Source: UBA2588 sp964343075 (GTDB taxonomy: Bacteria; Chloroflexota; Dehalococcoidia; Lucifugimonadales; UBA3495). Taken from it: DNA of 64,000 nucleotides. The DNA lies in the NCBI GenBank assembly GCA_964343075.1, contig CAYFGT010000007.1:1-64000 (forward strand), written 5' to 3'. The position numbers were made by a program, and so were the translations under genes. This document shows, piece by piece, positions 17,288 to 26,662 of this stretch (positions are counted from its first letter, which is position 1; each line of letters starts with the position of its first letter). Below the pieces are notes generated by a model. It was not told where the DNA came from and did not search any database. It saw only the letters and a list, made by a program, of their open reading frames with translations.

Positions 17288-18784
17288 ATGGATTACCCTG
17301 CAATTTTATCAATAGTGATTTGGCTTCCATTTCTATTAGCCATAATATTCTTGGTTACTCCGTTAAAAGATACATTGGTCAAACAAGCCGCTTTGGCCAT
17401 CACTTTGATTGATGCCGTTTTGGCTTCACTACTATTTTTTAATATCGATAAAAGTATGCCTTTAGGTGGATTTCAATGGGTAGATCGAATTATATGGATA
17501 GACACCGCGTTATTGAAATCCCAGTACTTGGTTGGAGTGGATGGTCTTAGTGCTCCTCTTGTGATGCTTACTGCGGTGCTTGGAGTTTGCGCGGTTGTCG
17601 CATCTTGGCATATCAAAATACGGGTGAAAGAATATTTCATTTGGTTGTTGATTCTTCAAACCGCTATTCTGGGAGTATTTACATCGCTTGACTTGCTTTT
17701 GTTCTTTTTATTCTGGGAATTAGAATTGATTCCAATGTATATGCTAATTTCAGGATGGGGGAGCGGTAGGAAAGAGTATTCATCTATGAAATTCTTGATC
17801 TTCACAATATTAGGTAGTGCTTTTATTATTGTTGGAATCTTGACCACATTTATAACATCAGATCCTCATACTCTGGATATGACCATGCTGATTTTGAATA
17901 GCGGAGGAAATCTTGTTCAATTGGGCTTCTATGGAGCTACGTTTGTGTATTTTTGTTTCTTCATAGGATTTGCAATAAAGCTCCCTGTGTGGCCCATCCA
18001 TACATGGTTGCCAGATGCCCATACGGACGCTCCCACAGCAGCGAGTGTCATACTAGCCGGAGTAATGCTAAAAATGGGAGGATATGGACTAATCAGAATT
18101 AATGTCACTATGTTTCCTTTGCAAACTGTCGCATATTCATATCTCATAGTTGCCTTGGGAGTTATTAGTGTATTGTATGGTGCGTTTATGACGCTTAAGC
18201 AAACGGATTTGAAAAGATTGATAGCATACTCCAGTGTGAGTCATATGGGTCTAGTGCTAGTAGGTATTGGATCATTCACTGCTTCGGGGTTAACAGGGGC
18301 GGGTATGCAATTGTTTACCCATGGAACGATCACTGGATTATTATTCCTGTGCGTAGGTTTGATATACGAGAAAGCGCATACTAGAAGCATTCCTGATTTG
18401 GGTGGATTGTTTATAAGAATGCCCGTAGTAGCTATAACTTTCACGATCGCAGGATTAGCTTCTTTGGGATTACCTGCACTTAGCGGTTTTGTCTCTGAAA
18501 TACTAGTGTTCGCTGGAGCCTTTTCTGGATTTCCCTTAATGACCATATTAGCGGTATTAGGGATCATTTTGGCTGCAGGATATATATTGTGGATGATCGA
18601 ACGCGTGTTATTTGGAGAAGTGAAACCGAGTGTCCAAAATGTTTCAGATGCAACAGTTTTGGAGGCTTTCCCCCTAGTGTTGCTCGTGCTTATGATCATA
18701 GGGATCGGGATATTCCCAGGGATACTGATAGGTGTCTTGGATCAGGCGATTCTACCAATTGTAGCCAATTTTGGAGGAGCATAA
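17288..18784 (+). CDS. nuoM: NADH-quinone oxidoreductase subunit M
   Basis: The 498-residue antiporter-like subunit shows LLFFLFWELELIPMYMLI with the conserved glutamate, IKLPVWPIHTWLPDAHTDAPTAASV, and the IAYSSVSHMGLVLVGI block. The ATG at 17288 lies five bases after the nuoL stop with GGTGAAG upstream; a GTG at 17276 overlapping nuoL is less likely. nuoN follows three bases after its stop. Confidence 0.95.
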   Translation: MDYPAILSIVIWLPFLLAIIFLVTPLKDTLVKQAALAITLIDAVLASLLFFNIDKSMPLGGFQWVDRIIWIDTALLKSQYLVGVDGLSAPLVMLTAVLGVCAVVASWHIKIRVKEYFIWLLILQTAILGVFTSLDLLLFFLFWELELIPMYMLISGWGSGRKEYSSMKFLIFTILGSAFIIVGILTTFITSDPHTLDMTMLILNSGGNLVQLGFYGATFVYFCFFIGFAIKLPVWPIHTWLPDAHTDAPTAASVILAGVMLKMGGYGLIRINVTMFPLQTVAYSYLIVALGVISVLYGAFMTLKQTDLKRLIAYSSVSHMGLVLVGIGSFTASGLTGAGMQLFTHGTITGLLFLCVGLIYEKAHTRSIPDLGGLFIRMPVVAITFTIAGLASLGLPALSGFVSEILVFAGAFSGFPLMTILAVLGIILAAGYILWMIERVLFGEVKPSVQNVSDATVLEAFPLVLLVLMIIGIGIFPGILIGVLDQAILPIVANFGGA

Positions 18785-18787
18785 CCT

Positions 18788-20308
18788 ATGAATATCTATG
18801 ATTTGTTCCTCATAGGTCCGGGATTATCTGTAGTCTTAATCGGCTTTGTGGCCTTGGTGGTCGATTTACTGACCAAAAACAAAAAAGTTCTAGTTTGGTT
18901 TATATTAGCACTTCTACTAGTTCCATTGAGTATTTGTGTAGTTCAATTACAAATGATTGGTGGCTCTGGAACTTTAGATATGACATTAGGGTCAGGCACG
19001 CTAGATGATGTGTACAATGTGGATCTGTTTTCAATTGTCCTTCAGATGCTTGTAGTGTTCGCCGCTATGATTACAGTCATGATCTCGAGCAGTTATTTGC
19101 CTAATGAGTTTAGTATGAAAGGTGAATACTATACCTTAATGCTGTTTTCAGCATCTGGAATGATGACTCTGGTTAGCGCATCTGAATTGATATTGTTGTA
19201 TATCGGCCTAGAATTGACTGGGTTACCCATCGCGTTACTTATAGCACTAACCCTTACAAGATCTGCAGCGAGTGGGGCATTGAAATTCTTAGTGATTAGT
19301 GCTTTGAGTTCCGCAATAACACTGTATGGAATGGCATTTTTGTTTGGTTTTACTGGTACTACAATTATTCCAGAAATGTCGAGATCTATAGTCACTCAAG
19401 GCTCAATTGCGACATTAGGAACGAATACCATAATGTTAGTTGCGGTCTCACTAATCATTGTTGGAATAGGTTTCAAACTGTCTGTAGTACCGTTTCATAT
19501 GTGGGTACCTGATGTTTACGAATCCGGTCCTCCTCCTATAGTAGGCTTTTTGTCTGTTGCTAGTAAAGCCGCTGCCTTTGCGTTGCTTTTGCGTATTGTT
19601 TACCAAGTGTTCGGTGATATATATGTGAATTGGCCATTAATAATTGCTGTCATTGCAACTGGATCCATGATTATTGGAAATATAATGGCAATGGTGCAAA
19701 CTAACATAAAACGAATGTTAGGATTTAGTACTATTGCCCATGCAGGGTATCTTCTAATTGGGGTTGCAGCAATAGCTACGGTTAGTAGTGGTACTAATTT
19801 CACTTTGAACATTGATAGTGGGAGTGCGGTTCTGTTTTATCTGGTCACATACGCTTTTGCGAACCTGACTATTTTTGCAGGTATAACCGTAGGGGCAAAT
19901 AATCTACAAGGTGATGATATAAGCCACTATAAATCAATGATACGAAAATCCCCTCAACTTGCGATAATGATGAGCGTGGCATTAATCGCCCTTATCGGTA
20001 TCCCTCCGACAGGGATTTTCATATCTAAATTTTACGTGTTTAGTGCGGCTGTGGAATATGGATTAACCTGGCTGGTTATTGTTGGTGTGATTAATAGCGT
20101 GATATCTGCATATTATTATGTGAGGGTTATCAAGATCATGTTTCAGACAGATCTCTCTGATGATGAATCAAATAAAATTGAGACGCCTCCATTGACTTTG
20201 TTGGCTCTTTACCTAACCACGGCGGGAACAATTTGGTTAGGAATATCTCCTTCGTCTCTTATTAAAATGATTGAGCAAGGCGTAGCGCTAATATCAGGAC
20301 TAAATTAA
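18788..20308 (+). CDS. nuoN: NADH-quinone oxidoreductase subunit N
   Basis: The 506-residue third antiporter-like subunit has about fourteen helices. LILLYIGLELTGLPIALLIAL holds the conserved glutamate, FKLSVVPFHMWVPDVYESGPPPIVG the lysine segment, and MLGFSTIAHAGYLLIGVAA the later signature. GGAGGAGC lies before the start, inside the nuoM end. It is the last nuo gene; nadK begins two bases after the stop. Confidence 0.95.
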   Translation: MNIYDLFLIGPGLSVVLIGFVALVVDLLTKNKKVLVWFILALLLVPLSICVVQLQMIGGSGTLDMTLGSGTLDDVYNVDLFSIVLQMLVVFAAMITVMISSSYLPNEFSMKGEYYTLMLFSASGMMTLVSASELILLYIGLELTGLPIALLIALTLTRSAASGALKFLVISALSSAITLYGMAFLFGFTGTTIIPEMSRSIVTQGSIATLGTNTIMLVAVSLIIVGIGFKLSVVPFHMWVPDVYESGPPPIVGFLSVASKAAAFALLLRIVYQVFGDIYVNWPLIIAVIATGSMIIGNIMAMVQTNIKRMLGFSTIAHAGYLLIGVAAIATVSSGTNFTLNIDSGSAVLFYLVTYAFANLTIFAGITVGANNLQGDDISHYKSMIRKSPQLAIMMSVALIALIGIPPTGIFISKFYVFSAAVEYGLTWLVIVGVINSVISAYYYVRVIKIMFQTDLSDDESNKIETPPLTLLALYLTTAGTIWLGISPSSLIKMIEQGVALISGLN

Positions 20309-20310
20309 TC

Positions 20311-21168
20311 ATGAATTTTGTCGGGATAATATACAACTCAATGAACCCTAAGGCTGTCGATTTGGCTCAAAGAATAAATGAACGCATTGCTCCTATACAG
20401 GAAACCTGGATCAATCCTGCTGACGATATAAATGAGCTGGACTTAAATATAAAAACTAGCGATTTGATTATCACTGTTGGAGGAGACGGAACTATTCTGC
20501 GAGTGAATCGTGTTGCTGCTAATTTCGGAACGCCTATTTTGGGAATTAATATGGGGCGTCTGGGTTTCATGACTGAGTTAACAGCGGAAGAAGCAATGGA
20601 TCGAATTGGTGATTATCTAGATGGATCGTTCAGGCTTGAAGCTAGAAACATGTTACAAAGCACTATACAATCTCAAACGTTTGAAGATAGTTTAGGTCCT
20701 CATCACGCTTTAAATGATATTGTTTTAGCACGGGGAACGTCATCACGTGTAGTAACGATAAAAGTTGTTATCGATGGAGCAGTTTTGACTGTGTTTAGAT
20801 CTGATGCTGTTATCGTAAGTTCTGCTACAGGGAGCACGGGCTATAACTTGTCTGTAGGAGGCCCAATTCTTGATCCTTTGTCGTCAAGCATAGTAGTGAA
20901 GCCGGTTGCGGCCCATATAGGGTTATCTACTGGAATAGTAGTAAATGATTACTCGACAGTGGAGATGGTAGTTGAAGGGTTGCAAGACTCTATCATGAGT
21001 ATAGATGGAGCATATGATTATCCTCTGCGGCCGGGAGATTCTGTGGTGATCAAGCAAAGTGATAGGAAGGCACGATTTGCCCGTGCTAATGGACCGGAAC
21101 ATTTCTATGAAACCTTAACTCGGAGACTAGGATTCGGTTTAGATGTGTCCAGAGCGGTACGATATTAA
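20311..21168 (+). CDS. nadK: NAD kinase
   Basis: The 285-residue enzyme phosphorylates NAD to NADP. The GGDGT motif is at residues 57-61, HHALNDIVL contains the conserved Asn-Asp pair, and SSATGSTGYNLSVGGP is the NAD-binding signature. Two bases separate it from nuoN, so it is probably cotranscribed with complex I, a sensible pairing for pyridine nucleotide supply. The next gene starts one base after its stop. Confidence 0.95.
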   Translation: MNFVGIIYNSMNPKAVDLAQRINERIAPIQETWINPADDINELDLNIKTSDLIITVGGDGTILRVNRVAANFGTPILGINMGRLGFMTELTAEEAMDRIGDYLDGSFRLEARNMLQSTIQSQTFEDSLGPHHALNDIVLARGTSSRVVTIKVVIDGAVLTVFRSDAVIVSSATGSTGYNLSVGGPILDPLSSSIVVKPVAAHIGLSTGIVVNDYSTVEMVVEGLQDSIMSIDGAYDYPLRPGDSVVIKQSDRKARFARANGPEHFYETLTRRLGFGLDVSRAVRY

Positions 21169-21169
21169 T

Positions 21170-21715
21170 ATGCGACCAGACAATTCTGAGAAAAGAATCA
21201 AGTCTGAACTCATATATGACGGGAAATTAATAAAGCTTTCTAAAGATACTGTGCTATTGCCGGATAATAGGGAGTCAATTCGAGAAGTGGTAGACCATAC
21301 CTCAGTGGTTTGTGTCATACCCTTTGACCAAAATGGATATGTACATATGGTAAAACAATATCGATACGCTATACGCCAGACTTTATTGGAAGTGCCTGCT
21401 GGAGGCATTGAAGAAGGAGAAACCCCTGAGCAGGCTGCGATTAGAGAACTTCAAGAAGAAATTGGTAAATTACCTAATCAGTTAATTGAACTTGGCGGAT
21501 TCTGGCTTACACCTGGATGGTGCAACGAATACATGTATTCGTATTTAGCGCTTGATTTAGAAGATTCAAAACTTGCTGCTGATGATGATGAAAATATTGA
21601 AGTGGTTAAAATTCCTCTCAGCGAAATAGTAAGAGAGGTGAATTCTGGATTAATTAATGATGCGAAGACTATAGCTACGATTTTATTGGGTAATAATTAC
21701 CTTAACAGACTATAA
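21170..21715 (+). CDS. Nudix hydrolase, ADP-ribose pyrophosphatase-like
   Basis: The 181-residue protein has a Nudix box at about residues 79-101 (G-x5-E-x7-RELQEEIG). The preceding VVCVIPFDQNGYVHMVKQYRYA and LLEVPAGGIEEGE resemble ADP-ribose pyrophosphatases, which split ADP-ribose into AMP and ribose 5-phosphate. Fifteen to twenty residues after the box comes FWLTPGWCNEYMYSYLA, where relatives have a proline-containing substrate determinant. The ATG at 21170 directly follows nadK; an upstream frame start at 21143 overlaps nadK and is rejected. Confidence 0.88.
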   Translation: MRPDNSEKRIKSELIYDGKLIKLSKDTVLLPDNRESIREVVDHTSVVCVIPFDQNGYVHMVKQYRYAIRQTLLEVPAGGIEEGETPEQAAIRELQEEIGKLPNQLIELGGFWLTPGWCNEYMYSYLALDLEDSKLAADDDENIEVVKIPLSEIVREVNSGLINDAKTIATILLGNNYLNRL

Positions 21716-21725
21716 ATATATTGGA

Positions 21726-21754
21726 TTGAGATGCTGAATATGAGATACTATTAT
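21726..21754 (+). promoter_or_regulatory. Probable promoter of sdhABE
   Basis: TTGAGA (21726-21731) and TATTAT (21749-21754) are 17 bases apart, matching sigma70 boxes at four and five positions. The inferred start point is about 25 bases before the sdhA ATG. Confidence 0.5.
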
Positions 21755-21786
21755 TTTGATGCTTTGAAAATACGGAGGAAGAATTA

Positions 21787-23466
21787 ATGCTGGAACATGA
21801 TGTGTTAGTTGTAGGTGCTGGCTTAGCTGGAATGAGAGCGGCCATTGCTGCTAGTTCTAGAGGCGCCAATACAGCAATCTTGAGTAAAGTTCATCCAGTA
21901 AGGAGCCACTCCAACGCCGCCCAAGGTGGCATTAATGCGGCTCTATCGGATAGAGGAGATGCATGGGAAGATCATGCATATGACACAATAAAAGGTAGCG
22001 ATTTTTTGGGAGACCAAGACGCTATAGAAGTAATGTGTAAAGCTGCGGGCCAATCCTTGATTGATATGGAGCACTTTGGTGTCACTTTCTCTAGAGATGA
22101 AGAAGGAAGATTAGGAACTAGGGCATTCGGTGGGCAAAGACGCCAAAGGACATTTTTTGTAGGTGACTTCACTGGACAGGCTTTATTACATGTGATGTTT
22201 GAACAGCTGTTGAAATCCGGAGTTAGGAGCTATGAAGAATGGTTCGTTACCTCCTTGATCATTGAAGATGGTGTTGTGGCAGGGGTCATGGCACTGGAAA
22301 TTAGAAGCGGAGAAATTTTTGCCATAAGAGCCAAAACCGTTATCTTTGCTACCGGAGGATGTGGCAGAGTGTTTGAACCAAGTACTAATGCGCTGATAGT
22401 AACCGGAGATGGTTTAGCATTAACTTATAATGCTGGGGCTAGCTTGATGGATATGGAGATGGTTCAGTATCATCCGACAACGTTGGCAGGCAGCGGTGTT
22501 TTGTTGTCTGAAGCAGCCAGAGGCGAAGGTGCTTATTTATTAAATAAAGACGGCGATCGATTTATGAAAGTATATGCACCTAATATGCTCGAATTAGCAT
22601 CAAGAGATGTTGTTTCAAGATCAGAACAGACAGAAATTAATGAAGGTCGTGGGATCAATGGATGTGTCTTGTTAGATCTGAGGCATTTAGGCGAAAACCT
22701 GATCATGGAAAAGTTATGGCAGATTAGAGAACTAGGAATGGACTTGGTGGGAGTGGACATGATCCGCGAACCTATACCAATAAGACCTGGAATGCATTAC
22801 ATAATGGGTGGAATTAAAACAGACGTCGACGGTTTGACCAATATTCCTAGGGTTTATGCAGCTGGAGAGTGTGCCAATGTTAGTGTACATGGTGGCAACC
22901 GATTGGGAGCCAATTCATTATTGGACACTATTGTGTTTGGTGAAAGATCTGGAAACCACGCAGCAGAGGCTGTCAAGTCTATAGATTTTATTGACTTTGA
23001 TGAACAAGCGAGAATTAAGGAAGAGAAAGACCGTATTCAAGGTATATTAGACCGGCCTCAAAATGGAGATAGAGTTTCTAAACTTCGTTTGGATATGGGA
23101 ACTTCTATGAACAATAACATCGCAGTATATAGAGACGAACAAGGTATACAAGAGACTCTAAGTGATCTCAAAGATATGAAGGTGCGATATAAGGATGTGC
23201 CAGTGGATAGTAAAGGCAAAGTGTTTAACACTGACCTTATATTCCACTTAGAATTAGGGTTTATGCTAGATGTGGCCGAAACCATCGCAGCAGGAGCGCT
23301 CGAACGAAAAGAAAGTAGAGGTGCTCAAAGCCGCACCGACTACCCAGAAAGAGATGATGAAAATTGGCTCAAGCATATATTAGTAACTAAAAGTGAGGAA
23401 GGTCCAGTTTTATCGACTTCCGAAGTGTCAATAACTCAATGGGAGCCAGTGGAGAGGACGTATTAA
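21787..23466 (+). CDS. sdhA: Succinate dehydrogenase/fumarate reductase flavoprotein subunit
   Basis: The 559-residue FAD subunit oxidises succinate to fumarate in the TCA cycle. It has the N-terminal Rossmann motif VVGAGLAGMRAA and RSHSNAAQGG with H41 as the probable covalent FAD attachment site. MVQYHPTTLAGSG and SEAARGEGAYL follow, and GGNRLGANSLLDTIVFG carries active-site arginine and FAD contacts. GGAGG stands eight bases before the ATG. sdhB starts two bases after its stop. Confidence 0.95.
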   Translation: MLEHDVLVVGAGLAGMRAAIAASSRGANTAILSKVHPVRSHSNAAQGGINAALSDRGDAWEDHAYDTIKGSDFLGDQDAIEVMCKAAGQSLIDMEHFGVTFSRDEEGRLGTRAFGGQRRQRTFFVGDFTGQALLHVMFEQLLKSGVRSYEEWFVTSLIIEDGVVAGVMALEIRSGEIFAIRAKTVIFATGGCGRVFEPSTNALIVTGDGLALTYNAGASLMDMEMVQYHPTTLAGSGVLLSEAARGEGAYLLNKDGDRFMKVYAPNMLELASRDVVSRSEQTEINEGRGINGCVLLDLRHLGENLIMEKLWQIRELGMDLVGVDMIREPIPIRPGMHYIMGGIKTDVDGLTNIPRVYAAGECANVSVHGGNRLGANSLLDTIVFGERSGNHAAEAVKSIDFIDFDEQARIKEEKDRIQGILDRPQNGDRVSKLRLDMGTSMNNNIAVYRDEQGIQETLSDLKDMKVRYKDVPVDSKGKVFNTDLIFHLELGFMLDVAETIAAGALERKESRGAQSRTDYPERDDENWLKHILVTKSEEGPVLSTSEVSITQWEPVERTY

Positions 23467-23468
23467 TT

Positions 23469-24425
23469 ATGAATGTAACTTTAAGAATTAAGAGATTTAA
23501 TGCAGACGGGGATAATCCTGAACAGTATTGGGAAGAATTTACTACTGAAGTAGCCGATAATGCAACCGTTTTAGATGCATTGATTCAGGTTAGAGAAGAT
23601 CAGGATGGTACATTAAGTTTACGATGTTCATGCAGGAGTGCTATTTGTGGCTCCTGTGCGATGAGGATCAATGGTCAAGGAGGACTTGCCTGCAAGACCC
23701 CAGCGACCAGTGCATTGATTGACGGCGTAATTACTGTTGAACCAGCAGGAAATATGCCGGTTATTAAAGATTTGGTAACTAATTTTGATGGATTTTGGGA
23801 CAAAATCAATCAAGTGACTCCGTATTTGCAACCACAAGGACCTGAGCCAGAGGCAGAATATATTGCCTCTAATGAATCCATGCTCCATTTGTCTGGCGTC
23901 ACTGCTTGTATTATGTGCGGTTCTTGTGTTTCAGACTGTACCGTACTAGAGGTGGATTCAAGCTTTTTAGGCCCTGCTGCTCTAGCAAAAGCATACCGTT
24001 TCACTGCAGATCCAAGAGATGGTGATGAAGATGGTGTATCGTTAGATCGCTTAAAGGAACTTGGTCAAAAATCCGGTATGTGGGATTGCACCCGTTGCAT
24101 GGCATGCGTAACAGCTTGTCCTAAAGGAGTAGATCCAATGGACAGGATTATGGCGCTCCGAGAACAAGCGATGGATGCAGGCCTAACTAATAATAACGGG
24201 GCTAGGCATGCAGAAGCTTTCGTAGAACTCGTAGGCCATAGTGGTAACTTAGATGAACTCAAATTGCCAGTAAAAACCGTTGGAATGTTTAACATTCCAG
24301 CCCTATTATCATATGTCCCAGTTGGTATTCGGAGCTTACGACGAGGCAAACTGCCTAGTTTGTTCCACAAAAAAATAGAAGGTGTTGAAAACGTACGCCG
24401 ATTAGTCAAGAAATTAGAAAAATAA
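23469..24425 (+). CDS. sdhB: Succinate dehydrogenase iron-sulfur subunit, E-type with extra cysteine
   Basis: The 318-residue subunit passes electrons from the flavin through three clusters. C55, C60, C63 and C75 fit the 2Fe-2S site. C147, C150 and C153 with C217 fit the 4Fe-4S site. The third site has C157, C207 and C213 plus an additional C210, in CTRCMACVTACPKG. Classical enzymes have a non-cysteine there and hold a 3Fe-4S cluster; E-type enzymes with this cysteine hold a second 4Fe-4S. The C terminus is extended by about 80 residues relative to E. coli. The ATG at 23469 fits GGAGAGG upstream; a start at 23439 inside sdhA is rejected. Confidence 0.93.
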   Translation: MNVTLRIKRFNADGDNPEQYWEEFTTEVADNATVLDALIQVREDQDGTLSLRCSCRSAICGSCAMRINGQGGLACKTPATSALIDGVITVEPAGNMPVIKDLVTNFDGFWDKINQVTPYLQPQGPEPEAEYIASNESMLHLSGVTACIMCGSCVSDCTVLEVDSSFLGPAALAKAYRFTADPRDGDEDGVSLDRLKELGQKSGMWDCTRCMACVTACPKGVDPMDRIMALREQAMDAGLTNNNGARHAEAFVELVGHSGNLDELKLPVKTVGMFNIPALLSYVPVGIRSLRRGKLPSLFHKKIEGVENVRRLVKKLEK

Positions 24426-24459
24426 AAATATACAACCAGTTTAGGAAGAGAGGTTTAAA

Positions 24460-25341
24460 GTGAAATTTGCATTTTATCCTGGATGCGTGTCTAGAGGCGG
24501 ATGTCCAGAACTATATACAGCAGCCAATTTGGTATGTGACAAACTCGGAATCGAATTAGAAGAGATGCCAGGAGCATCCTGTACAGGTGCTGGCGTTTTG
24601 CAAGAGAAGAACCGTTTACTCGGTGATATATTGAACGCTCGGACGTTCGCTATGGCTGAAAAAATAGGTTCTCCTATCATGACCATATGCAGTACATGCC
24701 AAGGAGTGATGGCTCAAGCTCGGCATCGAATGAGTACAGATGCGGCTTACCTTGAAGAAATTAATAGTCATCTTGCCGATGAGGATTTGCATTTTTCTGG
24801 TGACATTGAGATTAAACATTTATTATGGGTATTGATTGAAGACTATGGACTGGAAAAACTGTTGCCTTTAATTACTAAACCTCTTAAAGGTATTAGATTG
24901 TCTCCTTTTTATGGGTGCTATATAGTAAGGCCAACAGAAGCATTGCAAACTGATGATAACCCGGCTAGGAAAGTCGCTTTGGAAACACTAATTGAAGCTT
25001 TGGGAGCTACGCTAGTGGATTTTGAAGGGAAAACTAGATGTTGTGGGTTCCCTATCCTGACAATTAATGCTAAAAATTCTATGGCTATGGTTGCTAAGCA
25101 CACAAGTGATGTGAAAGATCTTGGCTCAGATGCGATGGTAACGCCATGCCCTTTGTGCCATCTTAATCTAGATGGATTTCAACCTAAGGCAGCCTCTCAA
25201 GCGGGGAGATCTATCGACATGCCCATTATCCATCTTCCGCAAATGATAGGTATGGCTTTGGGCATTGCTCCCAAAGACTTGGGTATGAAACGGCATATTG
25301 TTAGTACTCAGAAGCTAGAACTGAAGTTACAAGAGGCGTAG
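24460..25341 (+). CDS. E-type succinate dehydrogenase anchor subunit SdhE (HdrB-like CCG protein)
   Basis: The 293-residue protein resembles heterodisulfide reductase subunit B and the SdhE anchor of archaeal-type succinate:quinone reductases. Two CCG-type cysteine sets are visible. The first is C9, C41 and the C77-x2-C80 pair. The second is YGC, RCCGFP and PCPLCH. Such sets bind an iron-sulfur or zinc center. There are no transmembrane helices, so membrane attachment would be through amphipathic segments. No SdhC/D heme-binding anchors lie in the cluster. A GTG start with AGAGAGG upstream is used. Confidence 0.85.
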   Translation: MKFAFYPGCVSRGGCPELYTAANLVCDKLGIELEEMPGASCTGAGVLQEKNRLLGDILNARTFAMAEKIGSPIMTICSTCQGVMAQARHRMSTDAAYLEEINSHLADEDLHFSGDIEIKHLLWVLIEDYGLEKLLPLITKPLKGIRLSPFYGCYIVRPTEALQTDDNPARKVALETLIEALGATLVDFEGKTRCCGFPILTINAKNSMAMVAKHTSDVKDLGSDAMVTPCPLCHLNLDGFQPKAASQAGRSIDMPIIHLPQMIGMALGIAPKDLGMKRHIVSTQKLELKLQEA

Positions 25342-25348
25342 GAGTTTA

Positions 25349-26659
25349 TTACAAAGATCTTGCTATTTGCGCAAGTGTGGCATCTATTGCTTCTTTGGTA
25401 GCATCGATATCTTCTTGCGAATGAGCTGCAGAAGGATAAAATTTCTGAGGCCATGCTTTTAATATTCCTTTGTCTAGTAACCCCGAATTGAATTGGGCGT
25501 GTAGTTGAGAATTAGTTGATAGGCCATCACGGTAATTGTTTACTTCTCTATCTGTAAAAAACAAGCCAAAGATTTGGTTCTCTCCGCAAACTTGGATAGG
25601 GATATCGTATCTTTCAGAAGATTCTTTTATGAAATCACGGATTTCTTTCCCTGTATTGTTAATACGGGTATAATTCTCTGTATTTTGTAGTTCAGTTAAT
25701 GTTGCTATTCCAGCCGCGCATGCAATAGGGTTGCCATTCAGTGTTCCTGTTTGTGGAACAAAGCCGTCATTGTCAGATGACAACTCATAGGAGGACATGA
25801 TATCAGCTGTCCCTGTTACCGCTGCAAGAGGGTAACCTCCACCCATGATTTTTCCAACACAGGCGAGGTCTGGAGTCACCCCGTAATACTGCTGGGCTCC
25901 TCCATAAGATAAACGGAATCCTGTTACTACTTCATCAAATATTAGAGGGATTCCATGTTTCTTGGTGATGTCTCTTAATCCTTGTAAGAATCCAGGTTGA
26001 GGTGCAATAACTCTCTGTAAAGGCTCTACTATGACAGCTGCTATGTCATCTTTGTGAGCTTCTATGATCTGGGTCGTTGTTTGTAAATCATTAAATGGTG
26101 CCGCAAGAACTAGGTCGGAGATGGCTTTAGGTATTCCTGAGCTGTTTGCTTGTGTCTGAGGATACTCTATTGATGCATTAGGGGTTACGCTCATCATGGC
26201 GTAATCGCTACTGCCGTGGTAACCACCTTCAAATTTGAGGATTTTCTCTTTTCTCGTGAATGCTCTGCATACCCGCATAGCTTGGAAAGTTGCATCGGTA
26301 CCACTCACGGTAAATCGGACTTGTTCCGCGCAAGGTATTGCATTGCAAAGTAATTCGGCTAGTTCCACTGCTTTTTCATGGGTTGCGAAAAAAGTGCTTC
26401 CGTCTTCGACTGCTTTGATTACAGCTTCGATCACACTAGGGAAAGCGTGCCCCAGGACCATCGGACCTGAACCCATCAACCAATCTATATATTCGTTTCC
26501 GCTGACATCCCATATTTTAGATCCGAGACCTTTCTGAACTAGAAAGGTTTGGTGGTCACCAACCTTGAAATTACCGTTCGTACCGTCAGGTAGGAATTGG
26601 TTGGCTTTGCCTAATAATTCAGATTCTACGCGGGTAGTGATTTTAGAATAATTTGTCAT
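25349..26659 (-). CDS. Class III aminotransferase, glutamate-1-semialdehyde aminomutase-like
   Basis: The 436-residue PLP enzyme follows the HemL pattern throughout. The N-terminal IWDVSGNEYIDWLMGSGPMVLGHA, the FTVSGTDATFQAMRVCRAFT stretch, ILKFEGGYHG, PLIFDEVVTGFRLSYGGAQ and the PLP-lysine region CVGKIMGGGYPLAAVTG are present. True HemL makes 5-aminolevulinate, but sequences of this kind also include aminotransferases of unknown specificity, and residues such as SGTD replacing SGTE argue for caution. It lies three bases after mdh on the same strand and converges on sdhE. Confidence 0.8.
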   Translation of the reverse strand: MTNYSKITTRVESELLGKANQFLPDGTNGNFKVGDHQTFLVQKGLGSKIWDVSGNEYIDWLMGSGPMVLGHAFPSVIEAVIKAVEDGSTFFATHEKAVELAELLCNAIPCAEQVRFTVSGTDATFQAMRVCRAFTRKEKILKFEGGYHGSSDYAMMSVTPNASIEYPQTQANSSGIPKAISDLVLAAPFNDLQTTTQIIEAHKDDIAAVIVEPLQRVIAPQPGFLQGLRDITKKHGIPLIFDEVVTGFRLSYGGAQQYYGVTPDLACVGKIMGGGYPLAAVTGTADIMSSYELSSDNDGFVPQTGTLNGNPIACAAGIATLTELQNTENYTRINNTGKEIRDFIKESSERYDIPIQVCGENQIFGLFFTDREVNNYRDGLSTNSQLHAQFNSGLLDKGILKAWPQKFYPSAAHSQEDIDATKEAIDATLAQIARSL

Positions 26660-26662
26660 AAG

